The notes below the pieces were generated by a model, which did no database searches, was not told the origin of the DNA, and saw nothing but the letters and a program-made list of their open reading frames with translations. This document shows positions 24,010 through 36,560 of a stretch of DNA of 64,000 bases, one piece after another. Position 1 is the first letter of the stretch; each line of letters opens with the position of its first letter. Source of the DNA: Valencia hispanica. Lineage: Eukaryota > Chordata > Actinopteri > Cyprinodontiformes > Valenciidae. The translations under genes were made by a program, and so were the position numbers. The stretch lies in the NCBI GenBank assembly GCA_963556495.2, contig OY747715.1, positions 15,845,239 through 15,909,238 of the forward strand, in the 5' to 3' direction.

Positions 24010-24519
24010 AGAATCACTAATTGTAAGTTAAAACATTAATTTTCATAAAATTGAAAAAAAAAGGAAAGAAATTCAATCTCATGATTAAAAGAACAATGGT
24101 CTGTGCATTAATTGTCCATTCATAGCTCATTTTCATTTATTTCACAGCTAATGCTAAGCTTTAATTTATGTTCCCAAATTGTAACTCTTGCAGTTCTGTC
24201 CAAGACATTTCACAACCTTGCGCTGATAACAGAATGTTCTTGCTATACAGCATCCAGTGCCGATAACAAGAGAGACTTTTCTGTGGCTGGATTTGCGATT
24301 CAGGAACTGAAAACATAGTTGAAGCCAGGGACTGTGGACAATATTTTATTTTTCTGAGTGTCTGTTGCTGCAGAAACTTAAACAGCAGCATGTGATCCCA
24401 CTGATGGGCAAATCTGGTGCAGAATATTGAACAAAAAACAACAATTTCAACAATCCCGTCCATATTAGCTGCATATTAGGTACATTATAAAATCAGAAAC
24501 CTCTCTGTGGAACTCCTCT
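24010..24519. other. Unassigned DNA
   Basis: No coding or repeat signature seen. Confidence 0.4.
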
Positions 24520-24806
24520 AGTTGTTGCGTTTCCCTCGGCTGCGATGGTGAACGGAGGAGGCGGAGCACATCAGAGTATTATCAGCTGCCTGGCTAACGT
24601 TAGCTTAGCAATCTCAGAGCCTTTGTCTATTAAAACAAATACATGAGCTAACGTTAGCTGGATATTTGCACTTAAGTTGAACAACGGTTCGAGTATAAGT
24701 TGTTTGCTGCCGCAATGTTGACAGACGTATTTTACTGACCGGATTTGAACTGCAGTGCGGCGCTGGGCTGACGGTTGGATCCGGGAGGAAGAGCTAATGA
24801 GGTAAG
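24520..24806 (+). promoter_or_regulatory. CpG-rich first-exon-like block
   Basis: A local CpG cluster (ctcggctgcgatggtgaacg, gaggcggagc) with two gctaacgttagc motifs of a type common around fish promoters. It ends in a consensus splice donor, ATGAG|GTAAGC, near 24801. It reads like a non-coding first exon on the plus strand. No coding exon was recognised downstream. A hAT right terminus lies at 25079-25091, so the block could instead belong to that transposon. Confidence 0.3.
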
Positions 24807-25009
24807 CTGGCGCAGCGTGTCAAACACAGAGTGGTCGGTTATTTCTTACAGGTATAGCACTGAGGCCTGTTGTTTTGTTTGCTAAAGTGAAGACAAATCT
24901 TAGAGTGTCTCCACACACGTTCCATAATTGCGCAGTAACACTAACACTTCTGGCGGATTCTTCTTTGTTGGTATTCGGCGGGTTCTTCTTCTGGTCTGCG
25001 GAACTAGGA

Positions 25010-25091
25010 ATCGTAATTTTAAAAATTGAACTATTCCAGGAGAATCGACATATGAGTCCCGGTTCCAATCGATGCTCGATGCCCATCCCTA
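25010..25091. mobile_element. hAT right terminus (solo end)
   Basis: Ends in ATGCCCATCCCTA, identical to the right terminus of the complete hAT at 59371-60595, preceded by tcgatgctcg. No partnering TAGGGATGGGC end or duplication was found upstream within 2 kb. The copy is truncated or its left end has diverged. Confidence 0.5.
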
Positions 25092-28000
25092 CCAGTCAGT
25101 CAACAGGACAGACAACGAAAAAGTTTAATGCAACCTATGTGTGAGGAGTAACCTCTGTTGAAATGAATTTTTTTTCAAAGAGTTACATATAGTCATTGTA
25201 CTGTGTCAGTGTGTGGGTCTGGGGTCGGGTTGCTGCTTTTAAAACCATTGGGCCAGATAGGGTATGGATTTGATAGGGAGATAACCACAGGTATCGAGTC
25301 GGGTTAAAAAAAATCATCTTAATGGGTAAGGGCGATGCAGATTGGTAAAATTGGACCCATGCAGGACTCTGCTACAGTTAACAGTATACTTTTACATACT
25401 TTTATTTAGAGTTAATCAGTCACTTGTTGACAATTTACCTGCTTTTGTATGAATGTATACCCTAGGCTTGAATCTTGCATGAAGGTGTTTGCAGCAGACT
25501 GCAACTCTTTATTAAATATAATATCAACTGCTGCGAAGAATGCTGCAGCTGCAGCAGAAAAAAACATATCTGTATAAAATAGTGAAATATACTGATTTAA
25601 TACTGATTATACAAAAATTGTGCTGGGAGCACAAGTGGATGTTAGATCTGTGATGGTAAGAAATTCTGAATCAGGTTTTTACAAGTGGTGGGGACAAAAC
25701 TGTCAATCATAAATATTGCCGGGGACATGTCTCCAGCTAAAATGATGCCTATGCAAATAAGCATCCAATCATCATGCCTCCTTCACCTGCAATTTCTCTC
25801 AAACATTCAATTTAGGTTTCCTAGAGTTCTCCTAATGTTTACATCAGAACCAGTGTAACGGTAAATACCTCTGGGATTCATTTAAACCAAGCGCTCTCAA
25901 TCTAGATCACAAGCCTGAAAATTTCACAACCTCTCCAACTCAAGGTCATGAGGATAATTTCCTTTTCCACTGCCCCACATGTGCTCTCTGCCATTTGCTC
26001 TGTGCCTCCGCCTTCAAAGCCTGCAAAAATTTCTTGGAAGCAAGCAGGAGCAAACATGGGTGTAATCAGCACTTGTCATGTGGAGAGTCTGGATCACTGG
26101 TTCAACCTTCTCTCGTATGCTCTCAACTATTAAATCTGCAGCCTTACCAAATTATGAACTTCTTATAAATGTCACACACAAACAAAGTATCGATTTTTTG
26201 GAAATGTCACATAGGACCAATGGACAGCAAAGTTTGTGTGCATGGAGGAGCAATTTTCACCTGAACTGGGTTTTGCGCCCCAAAACAATGCTGTATTTCT
26301 GCTTCTACCCCCAACATTTTCTCAGAGTATGCTTATTGCAGCAACATATTAAGTTTGAGATAATTTTCTAAACAATCACAAATGGGTAATGGAATGTCCC
26401 TCTTTGATTCCACAGTTCCTCACTGTCATTTGTGTATGCAAGGTTAAAAAAAAAATGCCACAAGGGTAAATAAATGAGAGTTAAATATGGGTAGTAATAT
26501 CACAGAAACAAGGACATTTAATTGCAAAGCGCTTTGGTCAGTTTTTGCTTTTGTAAAGTGCTATATAAAAAAAGTTGGGTTGGCAAAATTCAAACCAATT
26601 CTATCAAGTCACCTCAAGTAAACAGTATTCGCAGTGCTAACTTGAAAACGGCCATTTTATGAGCTAAAGCTCCATACAAAGTCAAGTGAAGTCACTGTTC
26701 TTTCAGACGTATGTCACCTATTCCTGGGTGCCAAAGAAACAAGCAGGGGAGTTGCCAATGAAATTAATGTAACTCTTCAGTCAGCATTGACTGTACAGCT
26801 GCCTGTGTTTGGTCACCATGGTAATCGACTGTTTTATTGGCCAATGGGTGCTGAACTATGTACTCTGTGTACAATCATATCATCCTTAATAGTTTTGGTG
26901 TTTCCATCTCCAGGCAAACAACGTTCTGTGTGTTCTCACTTGGACAGTTGCATATCTCTTTAGAAAAATTCCATGCAACCTCACTTCTATAACAAGGTAT
27001 CTCCAGCAATAAGTGCATGTAGTGAAAATAAACGTACCTTTCCTAAAGTAAGGAATTTGAAACATTCTCTCAATTTAACAGTTACTGCGCAACAGCAATT
27101 CTGTATTTTGTTGATTCGAAACCCCCCCCCCCCCCCCCCCTCCGCTACAAAAAAAAACATCACCCCTCAAGAAATATGTCACATCACATAATGTGCTTGG
27201 AGTTGTTAAAGGCTGTTTCCCCATTTTCAGGGTCAAGAAGAGGCCACTGTGACTTGTCATGGAGAGAGCACAGGTGTTGCTAATAACATTAATGATGGCT
27301 CTATTCTATTCAAGTGTTCCTTTGAGCGTTGACAGTGTGACTGTGACCCGGCAAGCGAAAGACTACCTACCAGTAATTTCATTATTTACACCTGGGCTTT
27401 TCTTACCATGACATGTCTCAAAATTTGCCTGAAAATGAAATGCATTAATTCACCATTTTCACAGCAGATTAATCTAAAAAAATTCTGTGAACCAGTTTGA
27501 AATGTATTGTTGCGTGAAGAAAACGTGATGACTTTTCAGGTCTGCAACAAGTCACTTTAATTACTGAATACAGAGTTTTCTAGGGAAAAAATATATCTGA
27601 AAAGAAAAAATGGGAAGAGAAGAATAAAAGCTGATTTTGAACAGTGTGTCTTAGGTAAGACATTTTTAATGCAACTTCATCTTGATCTGTAAAGTTGATG
27701 AATCTGAATGAAATGACTGAATATTATGGTGTGAGTCTGAAAACTAAAAAAACTACACATATTGTGTAACATATTACCATTTGATAAGTGTGATTAATTA
27801 CAAAACCTCCAATTAAAACATTTTTTTGTGTTTTTCATCCCATCCCACCACTGCCTTTCATTATTGTATTGGTGAAACGCCAAGTTTTTGCCAGATATAA
27901 ATAATTTTCCTAAATACATCTCATATAAATGATCCAACATCATTTGTAACATCATGCTTTTAAAACCAAGGAGCAAAAAAGAGGAGTGAAAAGACAAATA

Positions 28001-28560
28001 TGTTGGGTCAAAAAAAATGTATCACCTAATTGCCGTTAAAATGCAGTTGACTTTCTGAACTTCTACAAAGCAACAGCATTTTTTCTATCATACAAAAATG
28101 ACTCTCTTTGAAAAGGGATTCCAAATACCTGAATACTTTTTGCTTGGGTAATTGTTGGACTAGAGATGTGACCGAGCTACAGCATGTGTGTATAAAAGAG
28201 CTGCTTTAGCCTCAGGCAGGCAGTCTCAGTCCGATTAAACTTAACATGGCAAGGCGATTGCTCACCTTCATTTGTCCCCCAAAAGTATCATAACAGTACA
28301 CAGACATACATCAAGCTAGAATGATAGATGCAGAAAATAAAAATCCACTTTTACTTGGAAGGTTAAAAACAAGTCTTTAAACACAAAATACTGATTGACA
28401 GTCTGATTGCATTTAGGTTGTCTACTGTAGACATTACAAGCCAGTTTAAGCCAGTTCAGAGACATTACAAGCACAGAACAAAAATTAAAAGTTGGCACCT
28501 GGATTTAACTAAGCATATAGGTACAAGCTTCCTATTGGATAATTGCTGCATGGATGATTA
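25092..28560. other. Intergenic DNA with minor repeat debris
   Basis: A LINE-tail-like patch sits at about 26525-26585 (gtaaagtgctatataaaaaa), a (C)20-type run at 27122-27140, and a Tc1-end-like patch at 27990-28140. No host exon was recognised. The (C)n run makes the proline frame at 26973-27191. Confidence 0.45.
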
Positions 28561-28790
28561 TCTATCATCTAGTGCTTATCTCCAGCACTCAACAGGCGAG
28601 AAGAGGGATCACTAGTCCAACGCAGGGCAACACAGGACAAACAACCATACACACAAACACTCACACCTACACAATTTAAAGACCAATTAACCTAACAGTC
28701 ATGTCTTTGGACTGTGGCAGTACCTGGAGGGAAGTCATGCATGCACAGGGAGAACGTGCAAAGTCCAGTGCCTATTATACAACCTTGAGG
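28561..28790. repeat. Dispersed vertebrate repeat, class unknown
   Basis: Contains ccaattaacctaacagtcat, tctttggactgtggcagtac and cacagggagaacgtgcaaag in order. I recall this arrangement as a widely dispersed repeat in fish and other vertebrates. No terminal repeats or coding capacity are visible, and I cannot place the class. Confidence 0.45.
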
Positions 28791-30779
28791 GGGGAGTGCT
28801 ATGATCTGGGGTCGCTACAAACACCAGGGCAAATATTTCCTTTCTGACTTCCAAATAAGAGTGTCAAACATAAATTTAGAGTTTTAAAGCAGAAACTCTT
28901 TCATTTCCAAGGCTTATAACCAAAACATTCACTTCAGGCAGTTACATGCCAACAGAAACTGGATCATAAGACAGCCTTCACTTGAACTATAACCATCATG
29001 GCGTTTTTATCCTTTGGCATTTTAATACCGTTGTGTTTAATGCTACGAGAAACTTACACTGTTATAAATAGTCACATGTTGAAAATGAGGTAATAAAAAT
29101 CTGTGAAGGTGCCTGCTAATGTAAGACAGGGTTGTTTTAACGCTTGTTTTTGCTGTCGCAGATAGGGATGAGTAAAAGTCTGTATAAATTTAAATAATTT
29201 CATCATACACAGTCATATATATTCACCAAGCTTCATTTTAAACCCCAGGTTCACTTGGTTTAGTTGCAATATTTTAAAAGTCAACCCAGTTTATTTTTAT
29301 GGAGGTGGCTCAATGCAAGAAAATGTTAGTGTTGCATATTTTGTCATAACTGACAAAACAGACTGAATGATGTTCAAACAATGTAAATAGCACACGGAAA
29401 GGGACCTTCACACAAAGCTGATGGTAATAAAAGCACAAGTCTGAAAATGTCTCGTCTTTCTCTGCCAATACAAGACAACCTCCACTGTTTTAATGTGGCA
29501 GAGCAGAGGCATACTACATCTTAACAGCACAGACACTGCTTGACACACAAAATCGTTTGCTCCTATTAAGAAGGAGAAATAAGACATATAAAGATGGATA
29601 TTCACAGAAATACGCATATTACAGTCACCATGTAACAGAGGTCCATTTAAAGCAGAGTGGTGGGGAAATTAACGATATAACCAGAGATTGACAACCTCCC
29701 ATCATAACTTTGTGTGCATGAGGGGGTGTCGTTAAACTTACATGAAAGCTGGGTTGAAATCACAGACTGACTCACTTGTAAGTTGAAATTGTTGCCTCCG
29801 GGCTCTGCATTCATCCATCAATCCAACAGCCACATACATGTAATTTTCCCCTTAAAGTGAAAGCGAAAAAGACAAAAGTGGTTGATAATAGCAAGTTCTC
29901 ATATCCTGTTTAAAATTTAACCAAATGACTGAACTTTTGATTTCCAACTTGAATTACTTTATTCCACGTGCCCTAATTTTTATTCTCTCTGAAGAAAGAA
30001 AACTGTGCTCAGCAGAAAAGGTGTGGAAGCCTTCAGAGCAGAGGACACATCACAGGTTTTACTTCAGTCTTTTTTTGCTAAAGTTTCAGTAGAAGTAGCC
30101 AACGGGCCTGTGAAGTAAACATGGAAGGAGTGCTGAAGGAAAAAGATTGCTGTAACTTTTAAAAAGCTCATCATTTTAATTCATTTCATTCATAAAAGAA
30201 CAGCAAAGATTTAAATGAAAATTGACAAAGCATTTCTCCTGGAGCTTCAATTTTTAACAAGCCAAAATGTCCACTGAAGTTGGAATCTAGTTTTTCATGT
30301 AACACAAGGAAGGTAATGAAGCAAACTGGGCTGCTGAAGCTTTTGAAGAATGAACACTTAAAAGCAGCAGGAAAGAGAAATAAGCTGGAAAACAAAGCTT
30401 TCAGTCTGAGAAAAGACATGTTCCTCACACGCAGCTACACATTTCCTTCCTAAACCATCACCATCAACCAATCCAGAGGCCGGGAGGTCTGCTTGGGTTG
30501 CAAAATCAGGACCAATCTTAAAAAAGAAATAATCAAAGGCTGGTTGAACCTGTATTAAAACCACATTCATGTGTAGATTATCCCACCGCAATTATCACAC
30601 CATTTAAAAGGTAAGTTATCTAAGCAACAGCAGCTTTTATAAAAATAATAAAATTAAATAAACTATTTCCATAATGGCAAAAAAACACATTGTTACCATC
30701 AGCAAGTTAATGGCCGCCATTTTTGCTCCCATTGCTTGATTGGGGATTCTGCAACAGGCTCTCTCACCCCTCAAAAATT
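28791..30779. other. Unassigned intergenic DNA
   Basis: No gene, RNA or nameable repeat seen. The minus frames 29408-29617, 30186-30428 and 30358-30591 are short and without domain features. Confidence 0.45.
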
Positions 30780-31312
30780 TGTTAATGTCACAACTGAGGC
30801 CTATTGCTGAACCTTGGTTAAAACAAAACTATTGTTAATTGACCCTAAGATGAGAAGAATTTGTTTAAATCAACCTAATATATATTTTCAACTACATCTA
30901 TTACTAATTGATAAATCATTGAATGGCTTAGCATCAAAGTATGTCGAAGACTTGTTGTCACTATACCAACCCCCCCCCCAGACCACTGAGGTCTTCTAAT
31001 TCCAGTCTACTCAGCATATCTAGAATTAGAATCAAACATGGAGAAGCCTCTTTCAGCTTCTATGTTCCCCTTATCTGGAACAAACTATCAAACAACTGCA
31101 AAGCTGCTGAAACATTCAACTGTTTTAAATCAAAGCTGAAAACCCATCTGTTTACAACTGCCTTTGAGTAATGTTTTCAGGTGTCATATATTTTGTGTGT
31201 GTTTTATGCATTATTGCTGTTTTTACTTTATCTCCTAATCCCCCAAAGCACCGTGAATTGGCATGTTGTTGAAAGTGTGCTATACAAATAAAATAGCCTT
31301 GCCTACAACTGA
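30780..31312 (+). mobile_element. LINE C-terminus and 3' end (L2/CR1-like)
   Basis: Two overlapping frames (30814-30999 and 30941-31171), split by a frameshift in a (C)n run near 30970, encode the family's C-terminal block: SLNGLASKYVEDLLSLYQP, then RPLRSSNSSLLSISRIRIKH, SFYVPLIWNKLSN and FKSKLKTHLFTTAFE plus stop. The 3' UTR ends in a tail at about 31270-31300 (gtgtgctatacaaataaaat). It is 5' truncated. Confidence 0.8.
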
Positions 31313-33332
31313 AACACTGATTCAATACAGGAGAACATGATCCAGAGTCGACTAAAAATATTAAAGAATTTAAAGCTTGACTTCAGTAAATAGTTGTAAG
31401 ATTTCATTTGAAAAAGAATGGAAGTCAAATGTCTTTATTTCAAGGAAAATATTATCCGTCTTGGTTTTTACACATAAAAATATTATATAGTGAAAGGGTT
31501 ACTGAGTTTAGCTGAGTCAAACAGCTGGATTTTGTTCTCACCACTAAAAAGGGCAAAACTTTGGGGGGTTTTATTTTTAAAAACTAAATACATGATATTT
31601 GTATCATTTGAAATGTCTTAATGCTATTTAGATAAAACTCGTTGGTTTTGCCCTACAACTGTTTGTGCACGGGCTTTTATAGGCAACTTCACACAAACAA
31701 ACAAAGTACTGAGAGTGCTTTGAAGGAACATGTTTTCAAAGAGTTCCTCACATGACGTTCAATTTGCAACTTAGAGTACAACAAACCATACAACTTTTAG
31801 CATCCACAGTAACTGTATGATAAAAGTATTTAAGAAAAAAAATCCCTTTAAGATAAAGTTCCATCAAAATAAATAAAAGAGATAAAAAGCTCAAGCAGCA
31901 GATGTCTATCAGCACATTAATGGGAGTGCAGCAGAATGAACCATAAAACCAGCAGTCTGGACGTAAAAACACTGTAATTAGATAACAAATAAAACCAGCA
32001 GATGAGCCTGAAGGAGCACCTAGACGCCGCAGTCCAAGCCAAAAACTCAAAGCAATCTACTGTAGTTGATACAATACCATCCTTTTACTTCTATGGCCAC
32101 TATAACAGCTTGGAAAATAATGCAAACAAACCTATGCACTGCTCAGGTGACAGTAATGCTAATGTCAATTCATAAAACTTGCATCAACAACAAATAATAC
32201 AAAAGAACGAGAACATTAAATATGTTATTACAGTCGCTCACCAAAGCTCCTTATATGGTGGAGTGATATTTGAGAGGTAAGCAGGTTGATAGGAAACATC
32301 GTTCACTCGCAAAATATTACTTGCTGGACTAGATAATAACAAAAATAAAGTAACTGTTAAATCTTTATGTTAGCGAAGCTAAAGCAACACAACAAAACCA
32401 ATCTGTCATTAGGTTTTAAGGTTTCCCCAACAATTTAGTGTTTTCCAACACCGAGATGCTTAAATAGGCATTATTCAGAAGGCCTGTGCTGCTGCAGAGT
32501 CACCAAGAGGTTTAATTAGGTCTACTTTTCTTGTGGAATCACGCTTTTAGTTTTGCTTTGAAGGGGTGTCACATAATATATAAAGAATTCATTAACTTAA
32601 CCTTCAGGATGTGATATATTAAAGCAGGGAAAGTAAAGAGCATAATTCAATACATTTTGCTCACCAAACTGCACTGTGCCGTGTTTTATTATTTTATTTA
32701 TTATTATTTTGTTTGGCTAAAAATTTATTAGGTCGTCCCATATTTTCCACATGACTTTCTACCATTAACATAATATATATTTTTTAATTCTTTATTTAAA
32801 GTGAAGTAATAGAGGATCAACTAAATCATAAAAGCAGATGTGCTCAAAAATCAATTTTCAGACTTCAAAGAAATAGTCAAGCAGCATGATGCTGCAAAGA
32901 AAATACTTGATCTAACATTTTCTTCTGGCATGAGAGAAGCTGTAAACAGACAGAAGAGGTTTTAGACTTTGTGACCTGTTTTTACTGTGAACAAAGACAC
33001 TAATGCTATGTTGTCAAACCATCTGCTGTGGCGTCTATAGCCCATATCGGATGATAACACTGTCTGACATCTTTCTTTTATTATACATTTTGGCACTGAG
33101 GAGCATTTTTTGTCTTAACTGCTTGAAGATAAAGTTCTATATGAGGAAACTTACTTACAACCAGTGCCTTTGGGAAGATCAACACAAAGACAAATGAAAT
33201 GCATGTGATTTATAAACATTTTCAAATATGTATGCAAGCCAAAAGGTTTTGCTCACCTGTGACCACAGTAGCTTCTTCCACATGTTTGCTCGTTCCCTGA
33301 TATGATTTGTAGCCAATTGCAAATGTGACTTT
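31313..33332. other. Unassigned AT-rich DNA
   Basis: No coding signature or named repeat recognised. Confidence 0.45.
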
Positions 33333-33750
33333 TTATCGCTTACTTGCTGTAAATATTAAATAAAGACCAGATTTGTAGAGTGCATGACTAAAAGTTACCC
33401 TGTGAACAGATTGCCTACCCTGAGCTTTGTATACCAGCAGCTCCTCTAGAGGTAATGTGGGCCTCTCTAATAACATTTTCCTTTCCCGGTCTGTCTGTTT
33501 ATGGACCGACATGTCTTGGTAGGTTTCCAGCTGTACGGTTTTCATATGTTTTCAGACAATGGATTCAACAACTCCCTTTGTTAAGCTTGGGATATTGCTT
33601 TCTGATCTAATCCTTCATTAACTTATCCACAACTTTAACTCTGTCTGTAGTGTTTCTTGGTTCTTCAAAATGGACTTTTTTTCAAATGTTCTCTAACAAA
33701 CCTCTGAGGCCATCACAGAACAGCAGGATTTGTGCTAAAATTTAAATAAA
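33333..33750 (-). mobile_element. Tc1-like transposon relic, 5' transposase piece
   Basis: The minus frame 33545-33333 contains a degraded helix-turn-helix part of a Tc1 transposase: TYQDMSVHKQTDRERKMLL, LPLEELLVYKAQ, then SVHRVTFSHALYKSGLY, where the family has a T-I-S-x-x-L-x-K-x-G-L-like ending. Upstream sequence (33650-33740, ttctctaacaaacctctgag) matches the element's 5' untranslated part. The catalytic DDE region is missing. Confidence 0.7.
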
Positions 33751-35599
33751 CCCTGGATCCTACTTTAGGGTATCAGACTTGAAAGGGGGTTGAGTAGAAA
33801 ACACAAATGAAGGCCAATAATCTTTTCCCATGCTCTTCACAGTTACACACTTTTTGGATTTTGGATAAAATCCCACTAAAACACTAAGTTTGTGCTTGTA
33901 ATATCAGGTGTGGATACCGCCTGAAACCCATGGACACCGCTTAACCCTTTCCTCCTTCTTGTGTTCCAATTACATCAATGCTTACATTTTAGTTTTGTCA
34001 TCAGCTAATTAAAACAACATCACTGTCACATCTATCCTGAAATGGGCTGACTGACTTTTTCTATGGGGGAGTCTTAGCCAAATGTGAAGGAAATCAGTTT
34101 CTTCTCCCTTGTGTCACATCCTCAGAAAGCACAGGTGACCTCCAAAGGATCGTCACACACCCCTGTGTCATAAAGCATCCCCTCTATGTTTACAGCTGAT
34201 GTCAGCTTCAACTCATGAGCTTATGCTGTTGTCAGCTTTGTCATTGTGGCATGGAATGCTAATTCAGAATTTGATCTTTCTTATCAAAAGGTAGAAACAC
34301 TTGAATACATTTTAATAAAGAGGAAAAACAACATTTGTCAGTGTCCCAGTATATACATTAAATGTTCCAGAGTTTTGTAGCTTTTAAAGGCTCTATAACC
34401 AATGAGAAATGTCTGATAAAAATGTTTTTCTCTCTTTGCTCCCTTTCCTTCCTCTGTATAATACTAATGTACCTCACAGTGCACTAATGGTGGTTTAATT
34501 CAAAAGACATAATGAGCCACATTAGAGTCGGGGGAAAAGTTACAGTAAGACTTTGAAATTTCTCTTCAGGTTTCACCTTTTTAACGTCTATGAGAAAGAG
34601 GGAACAAAGACGGAAATGATGGGCAGCAAGGATCACCCCCTTTCTGCACGTGGAAAGCCGTGACACGAGGCACGTATCCTGAATTTTCTTAAAAATGCCA
34701 TGATGTAAGTTTTTTAAAAAACTTTTAACTTGAACTTATCCTGGATGTATGTAATATTTCATATTTCAAATAAAGTGGAATGAGGGTTTATTCCTGTATA
34801 ACTGGGAAGGTTTCCCACAGTGCATTTTAAATGAAGTGCAGGATCAAAGAACTGGCTGCAGCTCAGAGACACCAGGAGCAATTGGACCTATAGTCGCCTT
34901 GTCTCCTTCTCTTTTCTTGTCTCCTTTCCAATTTTCCTAGACTTGCTGAAGATTTAGTCTCTACTTTTCACCCATAACATCACCCGTAACTCTGTTGGGA
35001 TCCCTCCATCTTTAATCTGCTGGTTTGCAATCTGATATGCTCTGAGATGCCTCTATCCTTCTCTTTGCTCTCAAAAAAGTGGCCTCCTACTAGGTACCCC
35101 CCATTACCTCTCTCATCCATTTCTTTGCGGCTTCTCCCCAGTTTGCTCAGTGGGGATGTTTCATAGATCTGCGTGGATCTCTAACTATCTTTTTCTGTTT
35201 TTATCCCCTGCTCTGTTCCTTCACTCATTCTAACTCTCCATCCTTACTGCCACTGTGCTACTTGCCTTTCTAGAATCTCAGTCTTAGATCTGTGATTCTG
35301 TAAAGTTATATAAAGGTTTTTTTTTCTTTTTAAAATTTTTGCAGAAGCATTTGTTTGTTAGATTCCATTCTTATTACAGTTTTGCCATGTTTTTGTTTTT
35401 TTGCATATCAGTTCAGCTCCATTTATCTAAACAGCCACATCCAAAGTACTCATCTTCTCAGGACACTCATAAACCGAAAGGTTCCAACAAACATACCAAT
35501 TTTTTCCCAACGCAGTTTAGTCGAAAAGAAAAAAAAATATGTTCAGTTGATCTGTTTCTTCTAAAGATTTCTAAAAGAATTGAGGCAGCTAAGGGGATT
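33751..35599. other. Unassigned intergenic DNA
   Basis: Includes a pyrimidine-rich stretch (34890-35260). No gene or repeat family identified. Confidence 0.45.
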
Positions 35600-36560
35600 G
35601 AAGTCAACCACTGAGGTTCTGAACATGGCAGGAAGCCACGGTTACTTTCTGTGAGAAAGACGAGCAAAAAGAAAGCACCAAGTTAACGGCAGCAAATAAA
35701 TCTGTCAATGACACCATCCAAGAAAAAGAGAACTTAACTCAGAATCAGAATTAGGCATATATTCCATGGGAAGGACAAATTTAAAACACAAAGTTAATGG
35801 GATTAACAGGCACCCAGGAAAGGAACATACAGTAATTAAGTACCGACATACTGGGTCAGAATTACCTTCTAGAAAAGAAAGAAAATAAAAAGACAACACA
35901 AAGTTAATGTTAGCAATAGTACCAGCAATGCCTCCATCTAGCAAAGAGACACAGCTAAACACAGAAGCGCCGGGCCAGAATGACTTTCTATGGAAAACTA
36001 AATAAAAGAAATCAGGAAAGACACAGAACCAAACACCACACACTGATGTAGGCATATGTTCTATGAGCAAGATAAACAAAGGAAAAACACTTAAGTTATC
36101 GCCCACATGGTATATCTGGCAGTGGCTCCATTCAATAAAAAGACACAACAAAACACAAAAGCTCTGGGAAAAAGAGAACCAATTATAAGACAAAGAGAGA
36201 GTGCAAAGGTAATATCAGCAATAATTCCAGGAAACATCCAAAAAAGAGACACAATTAAACACAAAACATCGAGCTAGGTTTATGTTCTGTGGGAAAGAAA
36301 GAGAGAAAAAGGCAATTCATTGCTATAGACTATAGCTTTGTCAATGGAACCATCCAGGAAAAAGATGCTTATAAACACATCAATATTGAGCCAGGTGCAC
36401 TCAGTTGGAAAGAACAGCAATAAGACAATACAAGATTAATCACAGTAGTAGCACTGACAATGGCACCATCCAGGAAATAAAAACAATTACGCATATGAGC
36501 AGTGGGCCAAACATACCTTTAATCAAAAGACAGTCAAAAAGAGACAGAATATTAACTTAA
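35600..36560. repeat. Degenerate ~110-bp tandem array
   Basis: A recurring cassette of the form caccatccaggaaaaag, then a cacaa/taaacacaa core, then a gggccag-like motif, then tatgggaaag. Clear phase marks are at about 35711, 35812, 35930, 36126, 36232, 36346 and 36464, with spacing near 100-120 bp or its double. Units have diverged heavily, so the array is old. The long minus frame 36193-35705 exists only because stop codons are rare in the repeat phase. Confidence 0.7.

Noticed and set aside
25948..26371. Possible host exons with mixed composition
   Set aside because: No flanking splice pair, no codon-level similarity to a family and overlapping open frames only by chance.
35705..36193. 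162-codon hydrophobic minus-strand frame that looks membrane-like
   Set aside because: It overlies the degenerate tandem array. Its Phe/Leu/Cys richness follows from the A-rich plus strand. No start context or homologous features.
35600..36560. A CRISPR array, from regularly spaced repeats
   Set aside because: Units are ~110 bp and diverged throughout, with no constant short repeat. The context is a vertebrate genome.
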